From contig NZ_JBBPEU010000001.1 of NCBI RefSeq assembly GCF_040225985.1, positions 124,001 through 188,000 on the forward strand: a DNA stretch of 64,000 bases, given 5' to 3'. Position numbers and translations under genes: made by a program. Positions 1 to 8,098 of the stretch are shown piece after piece. The number at the start of each line of letters is the position of its first letter. The stretch's first letter is position 1. The stretch is from Shimia sp040225985. Lineage in GTDB: Bacteria; Pseudomonadota; Alphaproteobacteria; Rhodobacterales; Rhodobacteraceae. The notes beneath the pieces are model-generated. The model searched no databases and was not told the origin of the DNA. It worked only from the letters and a program-made list of their open reading frames with translations.

Positions 1-2
1 GT

Positions 3-164
3 GCCTTTGCCAATATCATCTACCAAGCTGGGTATGCCTCTCCGATCCGCAAGACCAGGGGCGATGATATCATGGCAGCATGTGGTCAGTTGAAATCGGC
101 TACCGAACGCGCGCGGAAGTCTCGCAAGCAGATCGAGGCGGAAGCCGGCCTTTCTTCCAGCTAG
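3..164 (+). CDS. rlmN: 23S rRNA/tRNA adenine-C2 methyltransferase RlmN, C-terminal end only
   Basis: The reading frame is open from the left edge and stops at TAG 162-164, leaving the last 53 residues. The segment carries a TRGDDI motif followed by AACGQL, which matches the C-terminus of the radical-SAM methyltransferase RlmN, including the conserved Cys of that tail that forms the transient methyl-thioester intermediate. A basic tail (ERARKSRKQ) follows, as in other rhodobacterial RlmN proteins. The catalytic core and radical-SAM cysteines lie outside the window. Identity rests on this short motif, which is distinctive. Confidence 0.85.
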   Translation, partial: AFANIIYQAGYASPIRKTRGDDIMAACGQLKSATERARKSRKQIEAEAGLSSS

Positions 165-184
165 GACAAACCGTCGGCATCTGA

Positions 185-218
185 TGACCCGGGCCAACTG
201 AAAGAGAATTTCGGGTCA
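185..218 (+). repeat. 7-bp inverted repeat after rlmN
   Basis: Arms TGACCCG (185-191) and CGGGTCA (212-218) enclose a 20-base loop. There is no T-tract, so this is at most a weak mRNA 3' structure downstream of rlmN. Confidence 0.3.
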
Positions 219-288
219 CAAAACAGGTGTATATCGAGAAATTTCCGTTACCTTAGAGCCAAACATCCAGGTTCTGCGAGGTTACCCA

Positions 289-672
289 ATGACACGTCAC
301 CTAATGTCGATCGCCGCTCATCTTATCGGTAATGCGGCGGGCCTTTTGCTCGCCATGCTATTGCTTAGCGGTTTTTCGATCGACATCCTGTCCTTTATCA
401 TCGTTGTCGTGGTTTTCACCCTGATCGAGGTCGTGACCTCGCCTTTGATCAACAAACTTTCGGAAAAACGAGTTCCGGCGCTTAAGGGGGGGATCGCCCT
501 CGCGACAACTTTTGTCGGGCTGATTATAACGGAACTTCTGATTTCCGGATTCACCATCGGTGGGATTGCCAACCTTCTGGCGGCGACCCTGCTTGTCTGG
601 CTCGGTGCCGTTATCGCGGGCATTCTAATCCCAATGTTTCTTTTCAAGGAGCTCCGCGATCCCCGTAAATAG
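289..672 (+). CDS. small integral membrane protein of the phage-holin-4/YvlD-like type
   Basis: The product is 127 residues and almost wholly hydrophobic, with about four predicted membrane helices (roughly 8-28, 33-52, 65-87 and 92-118). Short basic or polar stretches separate them (NKLSEKR in the middle, KELRDPRK at the C-terminus). The pattern fits the small four-helix family often labelled phage holin family 4 or YvlD-like, whose bacterial role is unknown. No lysis genes are nearby, so I do not call it a phage holin. ATG 289 is preceded by a GAGG ribosome site. A perfect terminator follows at 691-725, so it is probably monocistronic. Confidence 0.7.
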   Translation: MTRHLMSIAAHLIGNAAGLLLAMLLLSGFSIDILSFIIVVVVFTLIEVVTSPLINKLSEKRVPALKGGIALATTFVGLIITELLISGFTIGGIANLLAATLLVWLGAVIAGILIPMFLFKELRDPRK

Positions 673-690
673 GCGGTCGATTGTTCGCGA

Positions 691-725
691 ATTGAGGGCA
701 ATCGCACCCTTTGCCCTCAATTTTT
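691..725 (+). terminator. rho-independent terminator of the small membrane protein gene
   Basis: An 11-bp perfect stem (ATTGAGGGCAA, 691-701, with TTGCCCTCAAT, 711-721) encloses a 9-base loop and is followed by a run of T. Confidence 0.9.
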
Positions 726-803
726 CACAATTCCGGTAAATTTCAGCCCCGATCAACAGTCAGTTTCTTAATTGTAAACAATGACTCATCAGAGGACTGA
801 AAA

Positions 804-1013
804 ATGGCACATGCAGATATCGGCGGCGCAATCATCGATAGCCCGACACTTGATCTGATCACACGAGAGCGCGCCAAAGCCCTGAGCCCGCGGGAATGGA
901 AATTCCGGCTTGCGGGCTATGGCTATGCCATCAAGGATGTACAAGGCGCCCAGGTCGTCACCAAACTGCCCCAAGGCACCGAACTGGGCGTTTTGCCCGC
1001 GCACATCCACTAA
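804..1013 (+). CDS. conserved small hypothetical protein, 69 aa
   Basis: A 69-residue soluble protein with no membrane segment, signal or Cys. It contains alternating charged and hydrophobic stretches (for example SPREWKFRLAGYGYAI near the centre). ATG 804 has an AGAGGA ribosome site at 791-796, which supports it as a real gene. It lies between a terminator and the convergent LOG gene, whose stop is only 6 bp away. I do not recognise the family. Small proteins like this occur in roseobacters, but no function can be assigned. Confidence 0.6.
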   Translation: MAHADIGGAIIDSPTLDLITRERAKALSPREWKFRLAGYGYAIKDVQGAQVVTKLPQGTELGVLPAHIH

Positions 1014-1019
1014 GGCCGA

Positions 1020-1856
1020 TCACCGACCCGGAATGACATCGCGCGGGGCACAATCGCCCCACGTATCGATAACTTCGATCGCCTCTTCTGAGGTTTCGAC
1101 AAAACGGAACAGCTTGAGGTCATCCTCTGAAATGGTGCCGGCATCGGCCAGCGCCTCCCAGTTGATGATTTTCTCCCAGAAGGCGCGTCCGAACAGCAGG
1201 AATGGCACGCATTCCATACGGCCCGTTTGAATAAGCGTGAGGGCTTCGAACAACTCGTCCAGAGTGCCAAAGCCGCCTGGGAAAATGCAAATCGCCCGCG
1301 CCCGCATCAAGAAATGCATTTTGCGGATCGCGAAGTAGTGGAAGTTGAAACAAAGCTCGGGCGTCACGAACTCATTCGGAGCCTGCTCGTGTGGCAGTAC
1401 GATATTCAGTCCGATGGACTTGCCCCCTGCATCGGCAGCGCCACGGTTTCCAGCTTCCATCACGCCCGGACCACCGCCCGTCACGATCACGTCCGTCTTG
1501 CCATCACTGCGTAGCGTCATGAGCCGCGCAAATTCACGGGCCTCGTCATAAAACCGCGAGAGATCTGCCAGAGTTTGGGTACGGGCTGTCTCTTTCTTCG
1601 CAGGTGCCGGAATGCGCGCACCTCCAAACATGACAATCGTGCCCTCGATCCCTTCCTCCATAAGCTCAAGTTGCGGTTTGTGCAGTTCAAGCTGCAAACG
1701 CACTGCACGCATTTCGTCCCTGCACAGAAAATCCTGATCTGCATAGGCCAGACGATAGGCCGGTGATCTGGTCTGCGGCGTATCGGGCACATGGCTTGCT
1801 GTGTCGCGATCGGTATGGGCGCTGGGCAGCGGGCTAAAACGGGGATGATTTTCCAT
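1020..1856 (-). CDS. LOG family protein (TIGR00730), nucleotide phosphoribohydrolase
   Basis: The protein has a Rossmann-like fold with the two LOG signatures: a glycine-rich GGGPGVMEA segment and PGGFGTLDE, which forms the AMP/ribose-phosphate binding and catalytic site. Members hydrolyse cytokinin riboside 5'-monophosphates or AMP-like nucleotides to base plus ribose phosphate. Old annotations call them lysine decarboxylases. I chose ATG at 1856 (278 aa) because AGGTAGG stands just upstream, whereas the longer frame to 1964 adds 36 non-conserved residues. The N-terminal about 70 residues are polar and variable. It is convergent with the small gene ending at 1013. Confidence 0.85.
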   Translation of the reverse strand: MENHPRFSPLPSAHTDRDTASHVPDTPQTRSPAYRLAYADQDFLCRDEMRAVRLQLELHKPQLELMEEGIEGTIVMFGGARIPAPAKKETARTQTLADLSRFYDEAREFARLMTLRSDGKTDVIVTGGGPGVMEAGNRGAADAGGKSIGLNIVLPHEQAPNEFVTPELCFNFHYFAIRKMHFLMRARAICIFPGGFGTLDELFEALTLIQTGRMECVPFLLFGRAFWEKIINWEALADAGTISEDDLKLFRFVETSEEAIEVIDTWGDCAPRDVIPGR

Positions 1857-2033
1857 CAACCTACCTTTTCTATCTTTGATTACCTCAAGAGGTAGAGAAG
1901 AAACCGGACCTTGACCAGTGACACCCTGATGACGCCAGTCGCCTGCCTTGACCTCACGACGCATTGCGCACTGGTCTGTGGGTGCCTATACCGCTAAACA
2001 ACGTGAAATCCTGAGACTTCGGAGTCGAAAAAC

Positions 2034-2861
2034 ATGTCGAACGCCCAATTGGAAAAAGCCATCGAAGCCGCGTGGGACGCACGTGATACCATCACGTCCT
2101 CTACGGGTGGTGAAACACGCGAAGCCATCGAAGCCACACTGAACGCGCTGGACTCGGGCAAATTGCGCGTCGCTGAGAAACTGGAAAACGGTGATTGGCA
2201 CGTCAACCAATGGGCCAAGAAAGCAGTGCTTCTCGGGTTCCGCATCAAGGATATGGAACATCAGGACGGCGGCCCCCAAGGAGGCGGCTGGTGGGACAAG
2301 GTCGACTCCAAGTTCAAGGGCTGGGGTGACCACGAATGGAAAGAAGCGGGCTTTCGCGCTGTGCCTAACTGCGTCGTGCGCAAATCGGCCTATGTAGCCC
2401 CCGGCGTGGTCTTGATGCCGTCTTTCGTGAACCTTGGTGCATACGTTGATGAAGGCACCATGGTCGATACCTGGGCCACCGTTGGATCTTGCGCCCAGAT
2501 TGGCAAGAACGTGCACCTTTCTGGCGGCGTTGGGATTGGCGGTGTTCTGGAACCGATGCAGGCTGGACCCACGATCATTGAAGACAACTGCTTTATTGGA
2601 GCACGCTCGGAAGTTGTCGAAGGCTGTATTGTCCGCGAAGGCTCGGTTCTGGGCATGGGCGTGTTCATCGGCCAGTCGACCAAGATCGTAGATCGCGAAA
2701 CGGGCGAAGTCATGTATGGCGAAGTACCTGCAGGGTCGGTTGTTGTGGCGGGCTCCATGCCTTCGAAGAATGGTGTGAACCTGTATTGTGCGGTCATCGT
2801 AAAACGCGTTGATGCACAAACCCGCTCTAAGACCTCAATCAACGACCTTCTGCGGGATTAA
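2034..2861 (+). CDS. dapD: 2,3,4,5-tetrahydropyridine-2,6-dicarboxylate N-succinyltransferase
   Basis: The enzyme succinylates tetrahydrodipicolinate in the succinylase branch of lysine/diaminopimelate synthesis. The 275-residue length is typical. The N-terminal about 100 residues are helical. Then a left-handed beta-helix of hexapeptide repeats begins near residue 110, containing the family-typical run VNLGAYVDEGTMVDTW and later GVGIGGVLEP. The C-terminus is short and basic. A terminator follows directly. The partner gene dapE lies 5 kb downstream on the same strand, separated by Hint-domain genes on the opposite strand. Confidence 0.97.
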   Translation: MSNAQLEKAIEAAWDARDTITSSTGGETREAIEATLNALDSGKLRVAEKLENGDWHVNQWAKKAVLLGFRIKDMEHQDGGPQGGGWWDKVDSKFKGWGDHEWKEAGFRAVPNCVVRKSAYVAPGVVLMPSFVNLGAYVDEGTMVDTWATVGSCAQIGKNVHLSGGVGIGGVLEPMQAGPTIIEDNCFIGARSEVVEGCIVREGSVLGMGVFIGQSTKIVDRETGEVMYGEVPAGSVVVAGSMPSKNGVNLYCAVIVKRVDAQTRSKTSINDLLRD

Positions 2862-2894
2862 GCTCCGCCCTGCGCTAAATGCGCCACAAATTTT

Positions 2895-2928
2895 GGGCCA
2901 GTCGTTTTCTGCGACCGGCCCTTCTTTT
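2895..2928 (+). terminator. rho-independent terminator after dapD
   Basis: A GC-rich stem (GGGCCAGTCG, 2895-2904, with CGACCGGCCC, 2912-2921; one A/C mismatch) and a 7-base loop are followed by TTCTTTT. It lies between convergent dapD and the Hint gene ending at 2956. Confidence 0.85.
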
Positions 2929-2955
2929 GCGTTTCGTTTGCGTTTGAACGAAACC

Positions 2956-4524
2956 TCACACCCGCAACAGGGCGCGTGCCTCGTGCTGGCGCAACGCGAT
3001 CCGCGCGGTGGGTCCATAGCCAAACCCGGTCATGGCATCCATGCTTGGCATGAGCCGCAGAATCTCATCGCGTGTTTCTGTATCAAAGCCGTCCAGTGTT
3101 TCGCGACCGGGATGATAGCTTTCGCTGTCCAGCCCGTTGCCACGCACGATCTCATGACGATCAAACAGCATATGCACATAGACAACAGGTTTGTGGTCCA
3201 CCCGCCGTCGGATGGTCATGTCATTGACCAGATCCTTAGCCTTCACCAATACCTCGTTTTCTCCGAACAGTAGACCTGCCGTAGGCGAGTTGATCAGAAC
3301 GCGGTGGTTTGGCGAAAACTCGACGGCGTCGTGTTGTCCAAGCGCCCCGGCTTCGAAACGGATCGGGGCATCTTTGCCGGACGCAAGTCTGGTGCTTGAT
3401 CCAATCCAACGCAACGGCTGGAACCCATTGTCACGGGTCAGAACCAGATCGCCGACGCACAGATCCTCGACCGCGACCTCGCCTGTATTGGTCACGATCT
3501 TGGTGCCCGCGACAAAACAGGCCGTCGTGACAGTGACGAAGCCGACATCGGTATTCCCGTCGGCATCTTCGATCGTGTATGAAAACACGTTGGACCCGAT
3601 ATCACCGTCGGTGGTGACTGTAATCGTGCCATCCCCGTTGAAGGTGATCGTTTCGCCGGTGCCAAGATCAATCGGCTCTCCAATCACAACCTCTTGGCCG
3701 TTGATGTGCGTGATGTTGAGCGTCACGCCAGTGTGGCTGACGTCGTTGGCCGCGATATCAAATGTCTGGGTCGCGTTCCGGGCAAGGGTCACCTCATCAT
3801 CGTTGGCGACAAGTGCAGTCTGGACCGAGTCCCCAGCGATCAGAAGATTACTGTCGTAAACGGCGTCGCCACCATCGGCGATGGCAATCTTGATGGTGTT
3901 TTCCTCGCCTGGATTTACATCGGCTTTCAGGGTCATGGTGACCGTGAAACCATCCATCTCGGTATTGGCGACCTCTGCATTGGCCGGGTTGTCGATATAA
4001 AGGTTCGAGTTGCTGGTCGTGTTGATGTTGTTGATCGTGATGTCACCATCACCGACCGTCAGCTCGGCCTGTTCACCGTTGACCCAGATCCCAACAGCAT
4101 CGTTGAACCCCGAATTCACATATTCAAGGTATTCTTCGGACGAGAATGTCACCTGCATGGTCAGAACACTACCCTCGGGGACAAATGTTGCCTCAAGAAT
4201 GGCAGCGTCATAGGTCTGGGCATTCGCAATCCCATTCAGGTCGCTATCGCCAGCAAGCCCGTGATTGGTGGATTCATTAGCCTGTCGATTCGGATCGCCG
4301 CTGCTGCGGGTGATATCGCTGGCTTGGCCCGTTGACAGGATTACACCACTGTCAGATGGCGTCAGGTTGGGGGCGACGGTGTCGCCGTCCGAGAAAATGC
4401 CCGAAGCACTGTTCGCCCCGGTATATGTTGCGGATTCTACTGTGACGCCCGCGCCAAACATGGCTTGGGCCATGTCCAGGGCTGATGCAGACGTGTTGAT
4501 CGGCAATTCTGATGCAGTGGGCAT
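2956..4524 (-). CDS. choice-of-anchor-L / Hint domain secreted protein (paralogue A)
   Basis: 522 residues. Residues about 10-230 form the acidic beta-rich choice-of-anchor L domain (with SGVILSTG and FSSEEYLEYV). A short repeat-like segment (about 235-330) follows, then a Hint (Hedgehog/intein, PF13403-type) domain. The Hint block begins at Cys336 (CFVAGT), has SPNHR as the histidine motif and HMLFDRHEIV near its end, and stops before an intein-type C-terminal His-Asn, so autocleavage rather than splicing is expected. There is no N-terminal signal peptide; acidic composition and context suggest type I export or surface placement. It is a close paralogue of the gene at 6221-7786 (Cys332). Function unknown. 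Confidence 0.85.
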   Translation of the reverse strand: MPTASELPINTSASALDMAQAMFGAGVTVESATYTGANSASGIFSDGDTVAPNLTPSDSGVILSTGQASDITRSSGDPNRQANESTNHGLAGDSDLNGIANAQTYDAAILEATFVPEGSVLTMQVTFSSEEYLEYVNSGFNDAVGIWVNGEQAELTVGDGDITINNINTTSNSNLYIDNPANAEVANTEMDGFTVTMTLKADVNPGEENTIKIAIADGGDAVYDSNLLIAGDSVQTALVANDDEVTLARNATQTFDIAANDVSHTGVTLNITHINGQEVVIGEPIDLGTGETITFNGDGTITVTTDGDIGSNVFSYTIEDADGNTDVGFVTVTTACFVAGTKIVTNTGEVAVEDLCVGDLVLTRDNGFQPLRWIGSSTRLASGKDAPIRFEAGALGQHDAVEFSPNHRVLINSPTAGLLFGENEVLVKAKDLVNDMTIRRRVDHKPVVYVHMLFDRHEIVRGNGLDSESYHPGRETLDGFDTETRDEILRLMPSMDAMTGFGYGPTARIALRQHEARALLRV

Positions 4525-4705
4525 GTATCGAACCTCAATTTACTCGCACGCGCAAAGTTTCGCGCTCAAAAATGTATTTTTCATTAGATTCGCAGAGGAA
4601 TCTTGTGGGAAAGCTGCGGCTTTCTTCCCAGTATTCTGCACTTGCGTAGTGGCAATAATTGGACACCCGCGTGACAAGAGTTGACCAAGGTCCATTTTTA
4701 CAGCT

Positions 4706-5086
4706 ATGGCCGCACTCATGGAAAAGCCTCAGAAAAAATCGCGCCAGCAGGTTTATACGCTGTTGGTTCAGGTCGGCCGCAAAGACGGCGATGGTCTGCC
4801 CGAAGGCGCAACGGGTGCCGCCCTGATGATCTATGCCAGCGGCGTGGATGAAGCAGAAGCCGTGCGTGAAACCGTCGCGATTCTCAAGCAGGCGGATCTC
4901 GCACCGCTTGACGTGACCGGCTATGGCACATTGGCCGAACGCGAAGCCCAAGGACACGACATCGCCCAAGACGAACGTGACCTCATGCAACGCGCGCTGG
5001 ATGAAAATTCGGTCGTGGTGGCCCAGATGACCGAGTTCTACAACGGCGAAGAATGCCTGGATCCGGATGAAAGCAGCCTTAACTAG
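4706..5086 (+). CDS. conserved hypothetical protein, 126 aa
   Basis: An acidic soluble protein of 126 residues (122 if ATG 4718 is used; neither start has a strong ribosome site). The middle (about 45-70) reads as alternating helix and strand (DEAEAVRETVAIL ... LDVTGYGTL). The C-terminus is acidic (EECLDPDESS). No motif gives a reaction. It is the only plus-strand gene between the Hint genes, convergent with the degenerate Hint gene ending at 5114. It could be part of the original dapD-dapE neighbourhood. Confidence 0.65.
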   Translation: MAALMEKPQKKSRQQVYTLLVQVGRKDGDGLPEGATGAALMIYASGVDEAEAVRETVAILKQADLAPLDVTGYGTLAEREAQGHDIAQDERDLMQRALDENSVVVAQMTEFYNGEECLDPDESSLN

Positions 5087-5113
5087 AGCTGCTAACAAAA
5101 TACGCGAGTTGCC

Positions 5114-6208
5114 TTAGGCCGCTCTTTGCTCGGCCAAAACCAACGCCTCGAACGAACGCAACACGGGGAATGCCGTGCGCGAGTGTTCTGGCAGCAGGGC
5201 CCGTTCATAAGGCGCAAGCAAAGTAGAGCGCAGCAGGTCGCGTTTCCTGCGAATCCGCCCGATGTTCAAGCTTTCGACATAGGTTCCCGCGACTTCGATG
5301 GCTTCGTGATCGGGCAAGAGCAGTTGTGTGTATGTCACAAGCGCATGATCCGACTCTTTGATCGCAGCACTGCCGTTGACCAGATGACGCGCTGGAACAA
5401 GAACATGTTCCGACCCGAACATGTACTCGACCCGCGAGCCACCCACGATAAGGCGCTGCTCGGGGGCCACCACCACATCCTGCACCAACCCGAAATAGGG
5501 CGCCCTCATCCGTACCGGTTCAAACAGCCCGCGGGCAGGAACGGTGCGCTTGATAACCTGTAAGACCGGCACCAAGCCCCCATCCAGTGTCTCGACCAGG
5601 TCCCCGCGCTTTAGATCCCCGATCGCACGGTATCCGAATGACGTTGCCACCGGCGTCGAAGACGTAATGCCAGGCATGGGGCCGATCGGCTCGACCCGGT
5701 CAGACACACCAAAGAACAAGACATCGTTCGACATGCTGCGCAAAGCGCGGTTCATGGTCATTTCTCGCACATCTGCCAGGGTGATCGGCAACGGGTTTTC
5801 GAGAACGATTTGAAAGGCAAGCCCCGTGTCGGGCCGTTCCAACGCGATCCGGGCTTTTTTGTGTGACATGTCCCAACTGTAAGTCACCCTGAGGATATCT
5901 GTTCGGGACAGCGAGTCATGGCTCAACACCCCGTGAAAGACATCCTGACCCCGTGAATGCACAAGCGAGATTCCGGCGCCCGGAATGGCCCGGATCATGA
6001 ATTTCAATGCGTGTTCAAAACCGCGCTCGAAGCCGAGCAACAGCTGCGGCTGACTATGAGGGGACAAACGTGTCTCAAGCAAAAGGCTGCCCGTGTTCAG
6101 GACCTGCTCAAGGTCTCTGCGCGTGCAGGGTGTGTCTTTGCTCGCATTGGACAGCCCGTTGGCTGCAAAGAGCTGAGTGTTGTGATCCGCAATGGCAAGC
6201 CAGGTCAT
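5114..6208 (-). CDS. Hint-like protein with lost catalytic residues
   Basis: 364 residues. The last about 180 align with the Hint domains of the neighbouring genes: IGDLKRGDLVETLDGG matches VEDLEIGDLVETYDDG, MFGSEHVLVPARHLV matches LFGETEVLVAAKDLV. The residue aligning with the nucleophilic Cys is Gly180 (context PGITSSTP), and the SPxHR motif is APEQR, so Gln251 replaces the histidine. The N-terminal 160 residues are unlike the anchor-L paralogues. It sits 12 bp downstream of the paralogue B gene on the same strand and is probably co-transcribed. It may be a non-cleaving Hint fold that binds rather than cuts. Confidence 0.75.
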   Translation of the reverse strand: MTWLAIADHNTQLFAANGLSNASKDTPCTRRDLEQVLNTGSLLLETRLSPHSQPQLLLGFERGFEHALKFMIRAIPGAGISLVHSRGQDVFHGVLSHDSLSRTDILRVTYSWDMSHKKARIALERPDTGLAFQIVLENPLPITLADVREMTMNRALRSMSNDVLFFGVSDRVEPIGPMPGITSSTPVATSFGYRAIGDLKRGDLVETLDGGLVPVLQVIKRTVPARGLFEPVRMRAPYFGLVQDVVVAPEQRLIVGGSRVEYMFGSEHVLVPARHLVNGSAAIKESDHALVTYTQLLLPDHEAIEVAGTYVESLNIGRIRRKRDLLRSTLLAPYERALLPEHSRTAFPVLRSFEALVLAEQRAA

Positions 6209-6220
6209 GGAGCCTTCTCC

Positions 6221-7786
6221 TTATGCAACTCGCTTTTGGGACAGCAGGACATCCACCTCGAACCCTTTGAGCATCTTCCTTGCAGCGGGGCTGTACCCTT
6301 CGCCGGTCAAAGTGTTCAGTTCGGGAAAGATCGTGGTGATCTCATTAAGCGTTTCCGCCTCGAAAATATTGGTGATCTGGGGGCCCGGCAGAAAACTTTC
6401 TGTTTCCAATCCCTGCGAGAACACGATCTGGTGCCTGTCAAACAGCATATGGAAATACTGGACCGTCCCACCGCTTTGACGTTTGATGGACTGATCGTTC
6501 ACAAGATCCTTGGCCGCGACAAGCACTTCGGTCTCGCCAAACAACAGCTCGGCCAAGCTGTCACGGATCAGGACACGGTGCTGCGGAGACACAAGCAGCG
6601 CAGCGTGATCCCCCAAAGTCCCGGCCTCAATCCTAATCGGGGCGAACTTGTCTTCTGCCGGAACGGTACGGTGACCAATCCAACGTAACGGCTGTGCGCC
6701 ATCGTCATAGGTTTCCACAAGATCCCCGATCTCAAGATCCTCAACCGGAATATCCCCCATGGGCGTGCGGATCAGGGTCCCGGCCACAAAACATGGCGCT
6801 GCGTTGATGGTCACGAAGCCAACGTCGCTCACGCCGTTTTCGTTTTCCACCGTATAAGTGAAATTCGCGACCTCAGTATCCGCATCAGAGGTCAGTGTAA
6901 CCGTCCCATCCGCGTTCAGCAAAATGGATTGCCCAGAGGCCAGAACAACTGTGGAGCCAGCGCTCACGGGTTGTCCGTTGATGTGCGTGATGGTCAACAC
7001 ACTACCCGAGTTCTGATCATTCGCGGTCAGGTCGACCGTTTTCGAGGCATTCAACCCGATATTTACCGTATCCGTTTCGGCAATAACGGCCGTCTGCACG
7101 GAGTTCGCCGCGATCAGCAGGTTGGAGTCGTAGCTGGCGTCCGACACATCGGCGATGGCGATCCGAATGGTGTTTTCATCACCCGGATTGACGTCCATCG
7201 TCAGGGTCATGGTGATGGTGAAACCATCCATTTCCGTGTTATACGCGTCCCCCGTGTTATCAATGAAAAGGCTTTCGTTTTCGCCGTCATTCACATTGCC
7301 CGGATCGACATCCCCGTTACCGATATCCATGGGGACTAGTTCGTCATTTACCCAGACAGCCACGAAATCCTGATAGATTGAGCTGACGTATTCCGGATAC
7401 TCTTCAGACGCGAACACGAACTGCATTGTCATGGTGTCGCCGGTAGGAATGAACGTGATGTCCATATAGGCGGCGTCATAGGTGTTCGTACCGGCAATCG
7501 CGTTGAATTCAGCGACATTGTTCGGACCGCTCGAACTTGTTGTCTGGTTGGTATCCTGATTGAACTCGCCGTTGCGGTTCGCAAAAAAGCGTGTATCGCC
7601 CGTCGACAGGATCACGCCAGTGTCGCTCGGGGCAACACCGGGCGAGATTGAATCTGCGTCTGTATAGATCGCGGAAGAATCGCGGTCGCCCGTATAGGTT
7701 GCAGATACAACCTGCACACCTTCACCGAAAATGGTTTCGGCCATTTCCGTCGCAGTTGCGTTTCGATCAACCGGTAACCTTGCCAT
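6221..7786 (-). CDS. choice-of-anchor-L / Hint domain secreted protein (paralogue B)
   Basis: 521 residues from ATG 7786. A longer frame to 8017 exists, but its 77 extra residues are non-conserved and MARLPVDRNATATEMA aligns with the start of paralogue A. It has a choice-of-anchor L domain (about 10-230, with SDTGVILSTG and FASEEYPEYV), a connecting beta segment, then Hint from Cys332 (CFVAGT) with SPQHR and FHMLFDRHQIV. It is acidic and carries no signal peptide. It leads a two-gene unit with the degenerate Hint gene. A small hairpin lies in the leader (7834-7850). Substrate or partner unknown. Confidence 0.85.
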   Translation of the reverse strand: MARLPVDRNATATEMAETIFGEGVQVVSATYTGDRDSSAIYTDADSISPGVAPSDTGVILSTGDTRFFANRNGEFNQDTNQTTSSSGPNNVAEFNAIAGTNTYDAAYMDITFIPTGDTMTMQFVFASEEYPEYVSSIYQDFVAVWVNDELVPMDIGNGDVDPGNVNDGENESLFIDNTGDAYNTEMDGFTITMTLTMDVNPGDENTIRIAIADVSDASYDSNLLIAANSVQTAVIAETDTVNIGLNASKTVDLTANDQNSGSVLTITHINGQPVSAGSTVVLASGQSILLNADGTVTLTSDADTEVANFTYTVENENGVSDVGFVTINAAPCFVAGTLIRTPMGDIPVEDLEIGDLVETYDDGAQPLRWIGHRTVPAEDKFAPIRIEAGTLGDHAALLVSPQHRVLIRDSLAELLFGETEVLVAAKDLVNDQSIKRQSGGTVQYFHMLFDRHQIVFSQGLETESFLPGPQITNIFEAETLNEITTIFPELNTLTGEGYSPAARKMLKGFEVDVLLSQKRVA

Positions 7787-8098
7787 ACCTGAACTGCCCC
7801 ACTCGCCAACAGCAAGGCAGGACACGTGCAGAATCGGGGAAGAACCCCGAATGTGTAACGTGTTCACCCCCGGCCCTATAAAGGTCGGTGGATGACTGGT
7901 ATTGGGCCTTTTGGCCTGACTGCTCGTTGACCTGCCTCGGTCATTTTTATTGACTGTACTAAACCGCAGATCAGGTCCGTTGTTAAGCCTTTTGACCCCT
8001 GCGCATTGAAAAAACACACCTTTTTGTGGCTTTCCGGCCCCACGGTGGTGTGCGAAAACAGCAACTCAAAGACAGTTCTGTCGACATAAGGAGTTCCC
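7787..8098. other. 312-bp divergent intergenic region between Hint paralogue B and dapE
   Basis: It should hold both promoters. The only clear structure is a hairpin at 7834-7850 (arms TCGGGG/CCCCGA, loop of 5) in the leader of the minus-strand Hint gene. An AAGGAG ribosome site at 8088-8093 serves dapE. I see no gene in it. Confidence 0.6.

Noticed and set aside
289..672. Phage holin
   Set aside because: Family resemblance only; no endolysin, spanin or other phage gene nearby, so no prophage call.
1020..1856. Lysine decarboxylase
   Set aside because: PGGxGTxxE and GGGPGxMEA are LOG-family nucleotide hydrolase motifs; the old name is a known misannotation.
1986..2819. Antisense frame (277 codons) opposite dapD
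   Set aside because: Composition is His/Asn/Ala-rich and the sense gene is certain; typical codon-bias shadow.
3694..4335. Plus-strand frame (213 codons) opposite Hint paralogue A
   Set aside because: It mirrors the repeated beta-strand pattern of the sense protein; no ribosome site or family match. A similar frame opposite paralogue B (6929-7339) was rejected for the same reason.
7787..8017. N-terminal 77-residue extension of Hint paralogue B
   Set aside because: Not conserved with paralogue A, lacks a signal peptide, and ATG 7786 gives a start that aligns with the paralogue.
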